A stretch of DNA of 64,000 nucleotides from Streptomyces poriferorum (GCF_019399235.1 NZ_JAELVH010000012.1:1-64000); one strand, 5' to 3'. Positions 36,748-45,476 are shown, numbered from the stretch's first letter. Notes: generated from the sequence alone by a model not told the origin. Translations and numbers: made by a program.

Positions 36748-37006
36748 TCCGCGCGCATCCCTCGACGGCGAGCAGCAGCGTGCGGAGCGTGGTCAGGGAC
36801 TCCAGCTCCTCCTTGGGAAGGACGAAACCGAGTTCCTTCTCTATTCGGGAGACCACGGTTATCAGCGTGAGCGAGTCGCTGTCGTAGTCCTCGATGAACA
36901 GACCGTCCTCGGTCAGCTCACCGTCTTCCAGTTCCAGTTCCTCGTTGACGATGTCGATGACGCGGGTCCGCAGCTCGGCATCCAGTTCCACGGTCTGCAC
37001 GGTCAT
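36740..37006 (-). CDS. Acyl carrier protein
   Basis: Protein of 88 residues from ATG 37006, ribosome site AAAGGA. Acidic four-helix ACP with the phosphopantetheine serine Ser45 in DSDSLTLI (residues 42-49). Strongly acidic helix I-II region (EELELEDGELTEDG). Its last eight bases overlap the KS gene. It would be activated by the PPTase at 2387-3178 and carry the growing chain for the adjacent KS/CLF. Confidence 0.95.
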   Translation of the reverse strand: MTVQTVELDAELRTRVIDIVNEELELEDGELTEDGLFIEDYDSDSLTLITVVSRIEKELGFVLPKEELESLTTLRTLLLAVEGCARNA

Positions 37007-37084
37007 GGTGGGTCCTTTCGTAAGGAGCGAACGTGAAGGGGTAGCGCGACAGGTCTCAGGAAACGGTCCGGAACGGCCTGGTGG

Positions 37085-37519
37085 TCAGACGGCGGCCGGG
37101 GTCGGCGGCACGAGGGTGATGGCGCCGATCTGCGTCAGCAGGAGCAGGTCCTGGCGGAAGCCCCAGTGCTCGACGACCTTGCCGTTCTCGATCCGGTAGA
37201 TGTGGGACTGCTCGACGTCCACGTCGCGCCCGGTCGGCGCGATGCCGAGGAAGTCGCCGGTGTGCTTGCCGGTGAAGCGCAGCCGCAGGACGGCGCGGTC
37301 ACCCTCGGAGAAGCTGTCCAGGTGCTCCCACTTGGCGCCCTCGAACGCACTGTGCACCCAGCGCGCGGTGCCCAGGTAGCCGTACGGGCCGTTCGGGACG
37401 CCGGCCTGCGCCTCGTAGTCGACGAAGTCGTCCGCGACGTACTTGAGCGCGGCCTCCTCGCTCAGGTCGTTGAAGATCAGGCCCATGTTGATGGAGAGGT
37501 CGAGTGCTTCGGTGCTCAT
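37085..37519 (-). CDS. SnoaL-like (NTF2-fold) protein, possible cyclase or dehydratase
   Basis: Protein of 144 residues from ATG 37519, with GGAG seven bases upstream. NTF2-like alpha+beta barrel of the SnoaL family: an early YVADDFVDYEAQ, central FEGAKWEHLDSF, and VEQSHIYRIENGKVVEHWGF near the end. SnoaL proteins catalyse aldol cyclisation in aromatic polyketide pathways; other members act as ester cyclases, isomerases or dehydratases. As no hot-dog dehydratase is seen beside two ketoreductases, it could fulfil dehydration or ring closure. That is inference. Confidence 0.83.
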   Translation of the reverse strand: MSTEALDLSINMGLIFNDLSEEAALKYVADDFVDYEAQAGVPNGPYGYLGTARWVHSAFEGAKWEHLDSFSEGDRAVLRLRFTGKHTGDFLGIAPTGRDVDVEQSHIYRIENGKVVEHWGFRQDLLLLTQIGAITLVPPTPAAV

Positions 37520-37598
37520 CTGTTTGCTCCTCGAACGGTGGGAGGGAACCCGGGGAGATACCCCGGAAATCTGGCGTTCGCTTGCCCGGCGCGGCTGC

Positions 37599-38303
37599 TC
37601 AGTGCCCGGCGCCCAGACCGCCGGTCACCGGAATGACCCCGGCGGTCACGTACGAGGCGTCCTCGCCTGCGAGGAAGCGCACGGCCGCGGCCACCTCCTC
37701 GGGGGTGCCGGTCCGGGCCAGCGCGGTCCGGGCCAGGGCGGCCTCGCGGCGCGCGTCGGTGACGTGCTCGACCATGTCGGTCTCGATCATTCCGGGGGCC
37801 ACCACGTTCACGGTGACGTTGCGCCGGCCCAGCTCGATGGCCAGCGAGCGGGCGAAGCCGATCAACGCGGCCTTGGCGGACGCGTAGTTGGTCTGCCCCG
37901 GCGCACCGGACATGCTGTTGATGGACGACATGTAGATCAGCCGGCCCCAGCGGGCCTTGATCATCGCCGGGACCACCTCGCGGGTGACGGTGACCGCGGC
38001 CTGGAAGTTGGTCTCCATCACGGCCCGGAAGTCGTCCTCCGGCATGCCGATCAGCAACTGGTCGCGGGTGATGCCCGCGTTGGAGACCAGGACCTCGACG
38101 GCCCCCTGCTGGATGGACACCTCCTCGACGGCGGCCTTCACCTGCGCGGGGTCGGTGACGTCGCACCGTACGGCGAAGAAGCCGGGCGGGGGTTCCGTGC
38201 TGTGGTAGGTGACGGCGACCTTGTGTCCCTCGGCCGCCAGGGCCCGCGCGGTGGCGAGCCCGATGCCCCGGTTTCCGCCGGTGACGAGTACGGAGCGGCT
38301 CAT
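37599..38303 (-). CDS. 3-oxoacyl-ACP reductase (FabG-type SDR, second)
   Basis: Protein of 234 residues from ATG 38303, with a strong AGGAGG ribosome site. NADP motif TGGNRGIG, SNAG at 74-77, Ser127, Tyr140 and Lys144 (YASAK), and a final VTGGLGAGH. It lies in the same leftward series as ACP, KS and CLF. Beside an AfsA homologue it could alternatively reduce the butenolide intermediate of a gamma-butyrolactone signal, but its sequence is FabG-like. Confidence 0.91.
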   Translation of the reverse strand: MSRSVLVTGGNRGIGLATARALAAEGHKVAVTYHSTEPPPGFFAVRCDVTDPAQVKAAVEEVSIQQGAVEVLVSNAGITRDQLLIGMPEDDFRAVMETNFQAAVTVTREVVPAMIKARWGRLIYMSSINSMSGAPGQTNYASAKAALIGFARSLAIELGRRNVTVNVVAPGMIETDMVEHVTDARREAALARTALARTGTPEEVAAAVRFLAGEDASYVTAGVIPVTGGLGAGH

Positions 38304-38356
38304 ATGCACTTCCTCCTGGTGGGGTGCCGCGGGCCGGCCGGACAGGGCCGGACAGC

Positions 38357-38392
38357 GGTCGGGGTCGAGGTCGGGGTCGGGGTCGAGGTCGG
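38357..38392. repeat. Six-copy hexamer array (GGTCGG/GGTCGA)
   Basis: Six uninterrupted hexamers of GGTCGG or GGTCGA fill 36 bases between the HAD hydrolase stop (38404) and the second FabG start (38303). No gene is present in the 100-base gap. Such a microsatellite-like array could form secondary structure and affect coupling between the genes. Confidence 0.7.
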
Positions 38393-38403
38393 CGGACGGT
38401 GCG

Positions 38404-39060
38404 TCACGCGAAGTCCTCCCACAGGGAGGCGAGCCGGTCACCGGCGCTCTCGGCGTCGACGAACAGCACCGACTGCCAGCCGGCCGCCTCGGCACCCGCG
38501 CAGTTCTGTGCGAGGTCGTCCACGAGCACACAGCGCTCCGGGGGCACACCGGCCCGCCGCGCCGCCAGTTCGAACATGCCCGGCGACGGCTTGCGGTGGC
38601 CCACCTCGAACGACAGGATCACGTCGTCCCAGAGCCCGTCGGGCTCGATCATGCGCCGCCAGTACGGGTCCCAGGCGGGCACCATGTTGGAGAGCATCCC
38701 GACGAACGCCCCGCGCTCGCGCGCCTTGCGCAGCTGGGCCACCCAGTCGTGGTTGGTCTCCCGCCCGTCGAACCAGGCGTCCGCCATCGTGGTGAGGCGG
38801 AGCGTGACGCCGTGCTCGGCCTCCAGCACATCGCCGATCTCCTGGAGCCACGCCTCCTCGGTCACCACCGGGGTGTCGATCGGCTCCATGATGTCGCAGG
38901 TGCCGTAACGGGCGGTGACCGTGGCCAGGGCGCGGCCGAGGACCTCCTGGTCGAGGCCCATCGAGGCGCAGAACGTCTTCATCGTGTGGGCGAGCGGAGG
39001 GGTGAGAACCCCGCCGAAGTCCGACCAGACGGCCAGACGCGGTGGTGTGGTGTCAGGCAT
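38404..39060 (-). CDS. HAD-superfamily (subfamily IA) hydrolase
   Basis: Protein of 218 residues from ATG 39060, overlapping afsA by eight bases. Motif I reads WSDFGGVLTP (nucleophile Asp present; the +2 acid is replaced by Gly), motif II is MLSNM and motif IV is CVLVDDLAQN, with the motif III lysine in GHRKPSPGMF. The nucleophile is kept, but the normal DxD general acid is missing (DFG), as in dehalogenase/epoxide-hydrolase-like members, so phosphatase activity is not certain. Tight overlap with afsA suggests a role in signal synthesis or in the pathway. Confidence 0.85.
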   Translation of the reverse strand: MPDTTPPRLAVWSDFGGVLTPPLAHTMKTFCASMGLDQEVLGRALATVTARYGTCDIMEPIDTPVVTEEAWLQEIGDVLEAEHGVTLRLTTMADAWFDGRETNHDWVAQLRKARERGAFVGMLSNMVPAWDPYWRRMIEPDGLWDDVILSFEVGHRKPSPGMFELAARRAGVPPERCVLVDDLAQNCAGAEAAGWQSVLFVDAESAGDRLASLWEDFA

Positions 39061-40099
39061 GCCGGCTCCTGGAGGATCCGTGGAGGTGGGAGACATCGGC
39101 CACGGCGACGGTGAGCTCCGCGATCTCCTGCGCGTCCTGGTGGAAACGGACCCGTATCGCGTGCTGCCCGGCACCCGCGGGAGCCGGGGTCGCGGTCGCC
39201 GTCAGGGGGATGTCCAGCTCCGCGAACCGCTCGAACCCGCCCTCGTAACCGATGGCACACAGCGAGCCCGAGCCGGACGCCGCGGCCCGGCCGGTACCGG
39301 CGGACGCCACCGTCAGCAGCGCCAGCTGGCGGGCCGCCTCCACCAGCGTCATGGCCGGCAGATGGTCGTAGACGTGGTCGAACAGCGCCGGGTTGTCGAA
39401 CCGCGGTGCGACCCGGGCCGTGACGGACCCCGCGGTGAACTCCGGCTCCGTGAGCACGACGTTCAACGGGTTGTCACGGCCCACCAGTTCCGGCGCCACA
39501 CGCCCGACGTCACCCGGCGCCTCGGTGAAGTCCGAGCTGAGCGGCGCGGGCGTGCCGCGCTGCGCGTGGCGCAGGATCTCGTTCTCGTCCCCCTTGAGGA
39601 AGAGCACGTCCATGGAGTGGTCGGCGACATGCACGTCACCCATGAAGATCCGCTGCTCCAGCCGGCCCTTGCGGTAACGCCCGCTGTGCCGGGCGGTCTT
39701 GCCGAAGAAGTCCGTGTCGACCCTCGGCGGCCCCGGCTCGCCGCCGATCCGCAGCGCGTGCAGGTTCCGCAGAGAGAACTGGAAGGCGTGGACGATGGCC
39801 ATGGTTCCCGCCGGAACACCGGCGTTGGTGTGGGAACCGGCGATCGCCGACTGCCGGCCCGCCTCCAGCAGCAGCAGGGAGTCGTGCAGTTTCGGCTGCT
39901 GCCGGTGGTCGCTGTAGTAGAGGTGGGTGAGCGGCAGGTGGATACCCGCGGTCACCGCCATCGGCCGCAGACTCCTGACGTCCGTGACGAAGACCTCGGA
40001 GATGGCGGAACGGTGGGCGAGCGAGCGCTCGATCGTGCGGCCGTACTCGATCGCCGGAGCCACGGACGTCGTGGCGTCTTCCAGCACCTGGGTGGTCAT
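39053..40099 (-). CDS. afsA: A-factor (gamma-butyrolactone) synthase homologue
   Basis: Protein of 348 residues from ATG 40099. It has the two AfsA hot-dog repeats, recognisable by HLPLTHLYYSDH followed by LLLEAGRQS in the first and DHVYDHLPAMTLVEAARQLA in the second. AfsA-type enzymes join a beta-ketoacyl-ACP to dihydroxyacetone phosphate, the first committed step in gamma-butyrolactone autoregulators. No cognate receptor (ArpA type) is in the window. Overlaps the HAD gene by eight bases. A few homologues are tailoring acyltransferases instead, so signal synthesis is likely but not certain. Confidence 0.9.
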   Translation of the reverse strand: MTTQVLEDATTSVAPAIEYGRTIERSLAHRSAISEVFVTDVRSLRPMAVTAGIHLPLTHLYYSDHRQQPKLHDSLLLLEAGRQSAIAGSHTNAGVPAGTMAIVHAFQFSLRNLHALRIGGEPGPPRVDTDFFGKTARHSGRYRKGRLEQRIFMGDVHVADHSMDVLFLKGDENEILRHAQRGTPAPLSSDFTEAPGDVGRVAPELVGRDNPLNVVLTEPEFTAGSVTARVAPRFDNPALFDHVYDHLPAMTLVEAARQLALLTVASAGTGRAAASGSGSLCAIGYEGGFERFAELDIPLTATATPAPAGAGQHAIRVRFHQDAQEIAELTVAVADVSHLHGSSRSRHA

Positions 40100-40148
40100 C
40101 GGTTCCTCCGAACCAGTTCTCGGGGTGGTCTGCCGGGCCTCTTGCCGG

Positions 40149-41585
40149 TCAGCCGACCGGGACCGACACCGCGCTGTCCTCGGCCGCCTCGTCGCCGGCC
40201 CGCTCCGCGCTCCGCCGGATGAACATGCCGCTCACCGCGCCGATCATCACGACCGCCACACCGATCCACAGAGCGGCCTCCAGGCCGTCGGTGAACGCCG
40301 CGGCCGGATCGCCCGAGGTGTTGTCGGCGAACTGGCGGCTGAACACGGTGGTCAGTGCCGCCACACCCAGCGCGCCGCCGAACTCACGGCTGGTGTTGTT
40401 GGCGCCGGACGCCTTGTTCTGCTCGTTCTCCGGCACCGCCGAGATCACCGTGGCGGGGTTGCCCGCGAAGACCAGACCCATACCGATACCGGCCAGCGCC
40501 AGCGCCGGCACCATCGCGCCGTACCCGACGTCCGGCGTGACGACCAGGGCGATCCAGCCGAGGCCCACACCCTGAAGGGCGCAGCCCGCCGCCTGCAGCA
40601 CCCCGCCGCCGATCCGGTCCACGAACTGGCTGGCGACCGGCACCACGAACATCGGCGCCAGCGTCCACGGGATGGTGCGCAGACCCGCCTCGAACGGGGA
40701 GTAGCCCATGGGGCCCTGAAGGAACTGCGTGAGGAAGAAGATCGACCCGAAGACACCGAAGTACATCGTGATCGACACCACGTTGCTCAGCACGAAGGCC
40801 GGCGCCCGGTACATGTGCGTCGGGATGAGCGGGTGCTTGCTGTTGCGCTCGGACACGATGAACGCCACGGCCAGAACCACCGTGAGGGACAGCCCGGTCA
40901 GAGTGGTGGGGTGCGTCCAGCCGTGGTCGGCCGCCGACACGATGCCCCAGACCGCCGACACGACCGAAGCGGTCACCAGCACCATGCTCGGGACGTTCAG
41001 GCTCCGCTCCTTGCCGCGGCTCTCGCTGACCGCCCACAGGGCGAGCGGCAGAGCGATCACACCGACCGGCACGTTGATCCAGAAGATCCAGCTCCACTCG
41101 ATCTTCTCGGTCACCAGACCGCCCGCGAGCGGACCCGCCGCGATACCGAGACCGTTGACACCGCCCCACACACCGACGGCCAGGTTCCGCTGCGCCCGCG
41201 ACACCGCGCCGACGGCCAGCGTGAGCGAGACCGGAAGAATGGCCGCCGCGCCCGCGCCCTGGAACACCCGGGCGATGACGAGCGTCACGACCGAACCGGC
41301 CATCGCACACGCCACGGAGGACAGGGTGAACAGGGCGATGCCGCCCAGGAACACCCGGCGGCGCCCGAACCGGTCACCCAGTGCCGCGCCGGCCAGCAGC
41401 AGACCGGCGAAGGCCAGCACATAGCCGTTCATCACCCACTGCAGCTCCGACTGCTTCACGTCGAAGTCCTGGCTGATCTCCGCCAGCGCGTTGGTGACGA
41501 CGAGATTGTCCAGCGAGACCATGAACATGGGCAGAGAGGTGGCGACCAACGCCCAGAGAACGCCTCGGCTCTTGGTTGTCGTCAT
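40149..41585 (-). CDS. MFS transporter, DHA2/EmrB-QacA type
   Basis: Protein of 478 residues from ATG 41585 with about 14 hydrophobic segments. N-terminal FMVSLDNLVVTNALAEI contains the membrane-embedded Asp typical of DHA2 drug:proton antiporters. The motif-A loop GDRFGRRRVF and the motif-C-like GPLAGGLV follow. Likely exporter of, and self-resistance to, the cluster product. Start is ATGA-coupled to the secreted NHL/SMP-30 gene; afsA lies 49 bases downstream. Confidence 0.94.
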   Translation of the reverse strand: MTTTKSRGVLWALVATSLPMFMVSLDNLVVTNALAEISQDFDVKQSELQWVMNGYVLAFAGLLLAGAALGDRFGRRRVFLGGIALFTLSSVACAMAGSVVTLVIARVFQGAGAAAILPVSLTLAVGAVSRAQRNLAVGVWGGVNGLGIAAGPLAGGLVTEKIEWSWIFWINVPVGVIALPLALWAVSESRGKERSLNVPSMVLVTASVVSAVWGIVSAADHGWTHPTTLTGLSLTVVLAVAFIVSERNSKHPLIPTHMYRAPAFVLSNVVSITMYFGVFGSIFFLTQFLQGPMGYSPFEAGLRTIPWTLAPMFVVPVASQFVDRIGGGVLQAAGCALQGVGLGWIALVVTPDVGYGAMVPALALAGIGMGLVFAGNPATVISAVPENEQNKASGANNTSREFGGALGVAALTTVFSRQFADNTSGDPAAAFTDGLEAALWIGVAVVMIGAVSGMFIRRSAERAGDEAAEDSAVSVPVG

Positions 41586-42694
41586 CGGATGATCCCCTTG
41601 CTGCTCGTGGAGTTGCTGCTCGTGGAGTGCCCGTGGCGCACCGGGCCCGAGCAGGGAAGGCGACGCAGGACGATCCGGTCCGAGGTCTCCCCGACCAGGA
41701 CCGTCCCCACCTCACCGCTGAGCACGTAGTCGCCGTACGGCGTCACCGCCACGGTCGTCGGGCCGCCGACGGGCCAGGGATCCACCCGCGAGCGGACCGA
41801 GGCACTGCGCCAGCCGTCGCGCGAACCCACGACCTTGACGGCGTCCACTCCGCCCGGCGCGCCGACGGCGGCACCGATGGAGTTGGTGACGACGACCAGG
41901 GAGCCGTCGGGGCGCAGTCCGAGCCCGTCCGTGCCCACCAGCGGCTCAGCGAGGTCCACCTCGGCCACCTTGCGGCCGGCCGGGGCGTCGGGACGGATCC
42001 GGAACATCCGGCCGTCGTCGTAGCGCACGGCCAGCAGATAGCCGTCCGGATGCCACACGATGCCGTTCAGACCGACGATCTGCGCGGCGAAGCGGGGGTC
42101 GCTCACCACCGGGGTGACATGGCCGGCGAGGTCGATCCGCTGCAGGGTCTGCGACACGGAGTCCGTGACGTAGATGTTGCCCTGCGGGTCGAACGTCAGG
42201 TCGTTGGCGAACGTCCGGGGAAGCCCCTGGGCGACGTCGATACGGCGCTGCAGCTTGCCGGTGTCCAGGGCGAAGACGGCCACACCCGAGGTCGGGGGCT
42301 GATCCCCGACCTCCAGGCGCTGGCGGATCCAGAAGTCGCTGTACGCGACGAGGATGCGATTGCGCGCGGTGTCCACCCGGACGCCGAGGGTGGACACCAT
42401 GCCGATGCTCGGCGCGAGCTCCTCGACGGTGCCGTCCAGCCGGATCACCGAGAGGGTGCCCTTCAGGGCGGAGCCGACCAGGAAGGCGCGGCGCGTGGGG
42501 TCCCAGGCGACGCCCTCCGGGTAGACGTCGGCGGCCCGGGTGTCGATCACGTCCGGACCGGTGTGTCGGCCGGCGGCCGAGGCCACCGGGGCGGGCGAAT
42601 TCGCCAGGGCGGGGGCCGGGAGGGCAATCGGCGCGATCGCCGTGAGAACGGCCGCGGAGGCGAGCACGGCTCTTAGCGGAAGGGCGCGGGACAC
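41582..42694 (-). CDS. Secreted SMP-30/NHL-type beta-propeller protein
   Basis: Protein of 370 residues from GTG 42694, with AGAGG seven bases upstream. A Sec signal peptide is clear: short basic start, hydrophobic VLASAAVLTAIAPIAL, then ALA-NS cleavage-like region. The mature part has repeated propeller blades (EGVAWDPTRRAFLVG, TFANDLTFDPQGNIYVTDS, NGIVWHPDGYLLAV). Relatives are SMP-30/gluconolactonase-like hydrolases and binding proteins. Coupled to the DHA2 exporter, so it may act outside the cell on the exported product or on the lactone signal. Not proven. Confidence 0.82.
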   Translation of the reverse strand: MSRALPLRAVLASAAVLTAIAPIALPAPALANSPAPVASAAGRHTGPDVIDTRAADVYPEGVAWDPTRRAFLVGSALKGTLSVIRLDGTVEELAPSIGMVSTLGVRVDTARNRILVAYSDFWIRQRLEVGDQPPTSGVAVFALDTGKLQRRIDVAQGLPRTFANDLTFDPQGNIYVTDSVSQTLQRIDLAGHVTPVVSDPRFAAQIVGLNGIVWHPDGYLLAVRYDDGRMFRIRPDAPAGRKVAEVDLAEPLVGTDGLGLRPDGSLVVVTNSIGAAVGAPGGVDAVKVVGSRDGWRSASVRSRVDPWPVGGPTTVAVTPYGDYVLSGEVGTVLVGETSDRIVLRRLPCSGPVRHGHSTSSNSTSSKGIIR

Positions 42695-42972
42695 GGTGTT
42701 CCTCTCATGGTGGGTCGGCGGGATCCGGACTCCGTGAAGTGAGGGGAAAAGGGGGCACGGAGCATTCGGATTCCGGCGGCGCAGCGAACGGTGCAAGGTC
42801 GTTTGAATTCCGTGCCGCGTGAATCGCCGGGGGGCGCGTCCACTGCGGCACACCATCGAATCTAGGTCGGCCGCCGCGCGATATGTAGAGGACCTAGGAC
42901 GTACCGGGAATGCCTCTTTCGAGACATTCGCTGACCGCGAAGATCCGCGTGGACCTGCGCAAACGCGCACGA
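42695..42972. other. Gene-free right boundary of the cluster with a candidate operator
   Basis: From here to 43054 I see no gene. The stretch carries the promoter region of the leftward SMP-30 operon, including an inverted repeat CTAGGTC...GACCTAG (about 42862-42898) that may be a regulatory site. A terminator follows at 42973-43013. Confidence 0.4.
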
Positions 42973-43013
42973 CTGAGGGCCGCCACCCCGGTGATGCGGG
43001 TGACGGCCCTCAG
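42973..43013. terminator. Hairpin terminator after the DUF2637 gene
   Basis: CTGAGGGCCG (42973-42982) pairs perfectly with CGGCCCTCAG (43004-43013). It lies just beyond the end of the leftward DUF2637 gene (stop 43055) and insulates chromosomal genes from the cluster. Confidence 0.7.
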
Positions 43014-43054
43014 CCGTTGTTCTCTTCGCTTGTTGCCGTCGTTCTATGGCCCGG

Positions 43055-44497
43055 TCACGCGATGTGGTCGGCCTCGAGTTCGGCGTGGTAGCGGTTCTTG
43101 AAACCCTGGATCAGCTGGCGGAGCAGGGCCGCACTGCGCGGGTGCCGCACGTTGTGCCCGTCCGACAGATGTATGTCGAGGACCTCGATGCTGGGGTACG
43201 TGCTGTGCTGGGTCACGAACGCCGCGAAGACCTCGTACGCGATCTCGCTGAACTCCGCGTCCTCCTGCGCCCACTCCTCGGCCCACTCGTCGGCGGCCTC
43301 GACGACGGCCTTCGGCTGCTGCTCCTGCACCGGGAACTGCTCCTGCACGGGTCCCTGGTTCAGCTCCGGCTCCGGAGCCTCTTCCGCCTCGGGGGCCATC
43401 GGCAGCTGCTCCGTACGCTGGCCGGGCACCGCACCGATCGTGCCGACGTTGCCCAGCGGCCGGGTGCGGCCCCCGGGACCCGACGGGATCATCACCGGGG
43501 TGGGCTCCAGGCCCTCGACGTACATCGGGTTGTACGAGCCCTCGTACGCCCCGTCCGGGACCTGCGCCGCGAACCACGGGCTGTCGTGCGTGCCGGGCCC
43601 CTCCGCGAGCTGCTGCTCCTCGGCCCACTCACCGGGAACCGTCTTCGCGTACTGCTCCTGCTGAACCGGCTGCTGCTGCGCCTGGGGGTTCTGCTGGTTC
43701 TGCGGGTTCTGCGGGTTCTGTGGTTTCTGCTGGGGGTCGTACGCGAGTTCCGGTTGCGGGGCCGTCTCCACGGCGGCGGCCTGGGCGGGGGCCGGGGGGA
43801 GCAGGGCCGGTTCGATGCCGGCCGCGGCGAGTCCGGCGGGGCCCGTCTCGGCGAGCGGGACGCCGTACTTGGCGAGGCGGAGCGGCATCAGGGACTCGAC
43901 AGGGGCCTTGCGGCGCCAGCTGCGGCCGAAGCGGGCCTGGAGACGGGCCTGGTAGATCAGCCGGTCCTGTTCGAGCTTGATGACCTGCTCGTACGAACGC
44001 AGCTCCCACAGCTTCATCCGCCGCCACAGCCGGAACGTCGGCACGGGGGAGAGAAGCCAGCGGGTGAGGCGGACACCCTCCATGTGCTTGTCGGCGGTGA
44101 TGTCGGCGATCCGGCCCACGGCGTGGCGGGCGGCCTCGACGGAGACGACGAACAGCACCGGGATCACGGCGTGCATGCCGGTGCCCAGCGGGTCGGGCCA
44201 GGCGGCGGCGCCGTTGAACGCGATCGTCGCCGCGGTCAGCAGCCACGCGGTCTGACGCAGCAGCGGGAACGGGATGCGCAGCCAGGTCAGCAGCAGGTCC
44301 AGTGCGAGCAGGACACAGATGCCGGCGTCGATGCCGATCGGGAAGACGACCGAGAAACTGCCGAAGCCCTTCTGTTCGGCGAGTTCGCGCACGGCCGCGT
44401 ACGAGCCCGCGAAACCGATCGCCGCGATGAGCACCGCACCGGCGACCACGAGCCCGACGAGTATCCGGTGAGTGCGTGTCAGCTGCATCGCGGCCAC
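43055..44497 (-). CDS. DUF2637 membrane protein (SpdA/Tra-like)
   Basis: Protein of 480 residues from GTG 44497, spaced six bases from GGGGAGGGG; ATG 44488 is an alternative. Four hydrophobic segments occupy the first 150 residues, matching DUF2637. A basic region follows (LWRRMKLWELRSYEQ), then a Pro/Gln low-complexity stretch with repeated PQN units, and an acidic C-terminus ending in a helical DNA-binding-like segment (HPRSAALLRQLIQGFKNRYH). Common in actinomycete chromosomes and plasmids; function is poorly understood, with some homologues near transfer genes. Not an obvious cluster gene. Confidence 0.8.
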   Translation of the reverse strand: MAAMQLTRTHRILVGLVVAGAVLIAAIGFAGSYAAVRELAEQKGFGSFSVVFPIGIDAGICVLLALDLLLTWLRIPFPLLRQTAWLLTAATIAFNGAAAWPDPLGTGMHAVIPVLFVVSVEAARHAVGRIADITADKHMEGVRLTRWLLSPVPTFRLWRRMKLWELRSYEQVIKLEQDRLIYQARLQARFGRSWRRKAPVESLMPLRLAKYGVPLAETGPAGLAAAGIEPALLPPAPAQAAAVETAPQPELAYDPQQKPQNPQNPQNQQNPQAQQQPVQQEQYAKTVPGEWAEEQQLAEGPGTHDSPWFAAQVPDGAYEGSYNPMYVEGLEPTPVMIPSGPGGRTRPLGNVGTIGAVPGQRTEQLPMAPEAEEAPEPELNQGPVQEQFPVQEQQPKAVVEAADEWAEEWAQEDAEFSEIAYEVFAAFVTQHSTYPSIEVLDIHLSDGHNVRHPRSAALLRQLIQGFKNRYHAELEADHIA

Positions 44498-44666
44498 CCG
44501 CGACCCCTCCCCAATTCTTTGTCCCCGACGTCCGTTCCAGCGGGACGACTTCGAGATCCGGCGGGCACAGCCTGGCACATGCCGGAGCGTGGTGTTGCGC
44601 GGGGAGGGGCGAAGCCCGGTTCTCGGGCGAGGACCGGGCTTCGTCGCAGGAGAGGACCGGGGGCGG

Positions 44667-45476
44667 TCAGTCCGACTTCGTGGCGGAGGCGGAGGCCTTG
44701 GCAGAGGCCTTGGCCGAGGCGGACCCGGCGGGCTTCGGCGAGCCGCTCGGCTGTCCGGCGTCGTTGGCGGCGGCCACCGAGGCGACCGCTTCCTTGGCGG
44801 CCTTCTCGGCACCCTTCAGGATGTCCGAGGCGGACGGGGTCTTCGCGCCCGCGTAGCCCGCACCGTTGTAGTTGACGGTGACGACGACGTTGCCCGTACG
44901 GGCGATGACCGTCGCGTACTTGAAGTCCTCACCCGTCTTGGTGAGGTCGTACGTGACCTTGGTGGCCTCTTCGCCGATCGAGCCGGCCGGGGCGGGGGCG
45001 GTGGCGAGCTTCTTCGCGCCCTCGGCCGCCTGGGCCTTCGCGACCTGCTTCGCGTAGTCCGCCTGGGCCCGGTCCGCGCCGCTGCCCAGGGCCTGGTCGG
45101 ACGCGAAGCGGGTGAAGCCGACGTCGAGCCAGCGGTACTGGGAGCCCTTGACGCCGTTGTCGTCGAGGCCGTTCCAGGAGCAGCCGCCGCGGGCGGCGGT
45201 GTCGCTGGACTTGCCGCGCGTACCGCTCTTGTTCTTGGCCGAGGGGACCAGGGACTTGACCGTCTTCGCGGTGATCGACTTGCACGGGTCGGGCAGCTCG
45301 GCGAACTTCGCCGGTGCGACGGCCACTTCGGTCTTCGTCGCTTCCGGCGCGGCGGACGACGAGGAGGCGCCGTCCTTCTTTCCGTCGGAGTCCGACGAGC
45401 AGCCGGCGACGACGAGCATCACCGGGACGGCGGCGCAGGCGAGTATGCGGGTGAGTCGCGAGGCTGATCGGTGCAT
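44667..45476 (-). CDS. DUF3558-type lipoprotein (first)
   Basis: Protein of 269 residues from ATG 45476. Lipoprotein signal: MHRSAS, a hydrophobic stretch and lipobox VVAGC at about residue 25. The mature domain includes LPDPCKSIT and GGCSWNG, the cysteine pattern of DUF3558. The C-terminus is a Ser/Ala/Lys-rich tail. Anchored at the outer face of the membrane; function unknown. The gap to the DUF2637 gene (44498-44666) shows no gene. A second member lies directly upstream. Confidence 0.85.
   Translation of the reverse strand: MHRSASRLTRILACAAVPVMLVVAGCSSDSDGKKDGASSSSAAPEATKTEVAVAPAKFAELPDPCKSITAKTVKSLVPSAKNKSGTRGKSSDTAARGGCSWNGLDDNGVKGSQYRWLDVGFTRFASDQALGSGADRAQADYAKQVAKAQAAEGAKKLATAPAPAGSIGEEATKVTYDLTKTGEDFKYATVIARTGNVVVTVNYNGAGYAGAKTPSASDILKGAEKAAKEAVASVAAANDAGQPSGSPKPAGSASAKASAKASASATKSD

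Noticed and set aside
36740-37084. Second carrier protein or dehydratase between ACP and SnoaL genes
   Set aside because: The 78-base gap contains only the ACP ribosome site; no frame of useful length.
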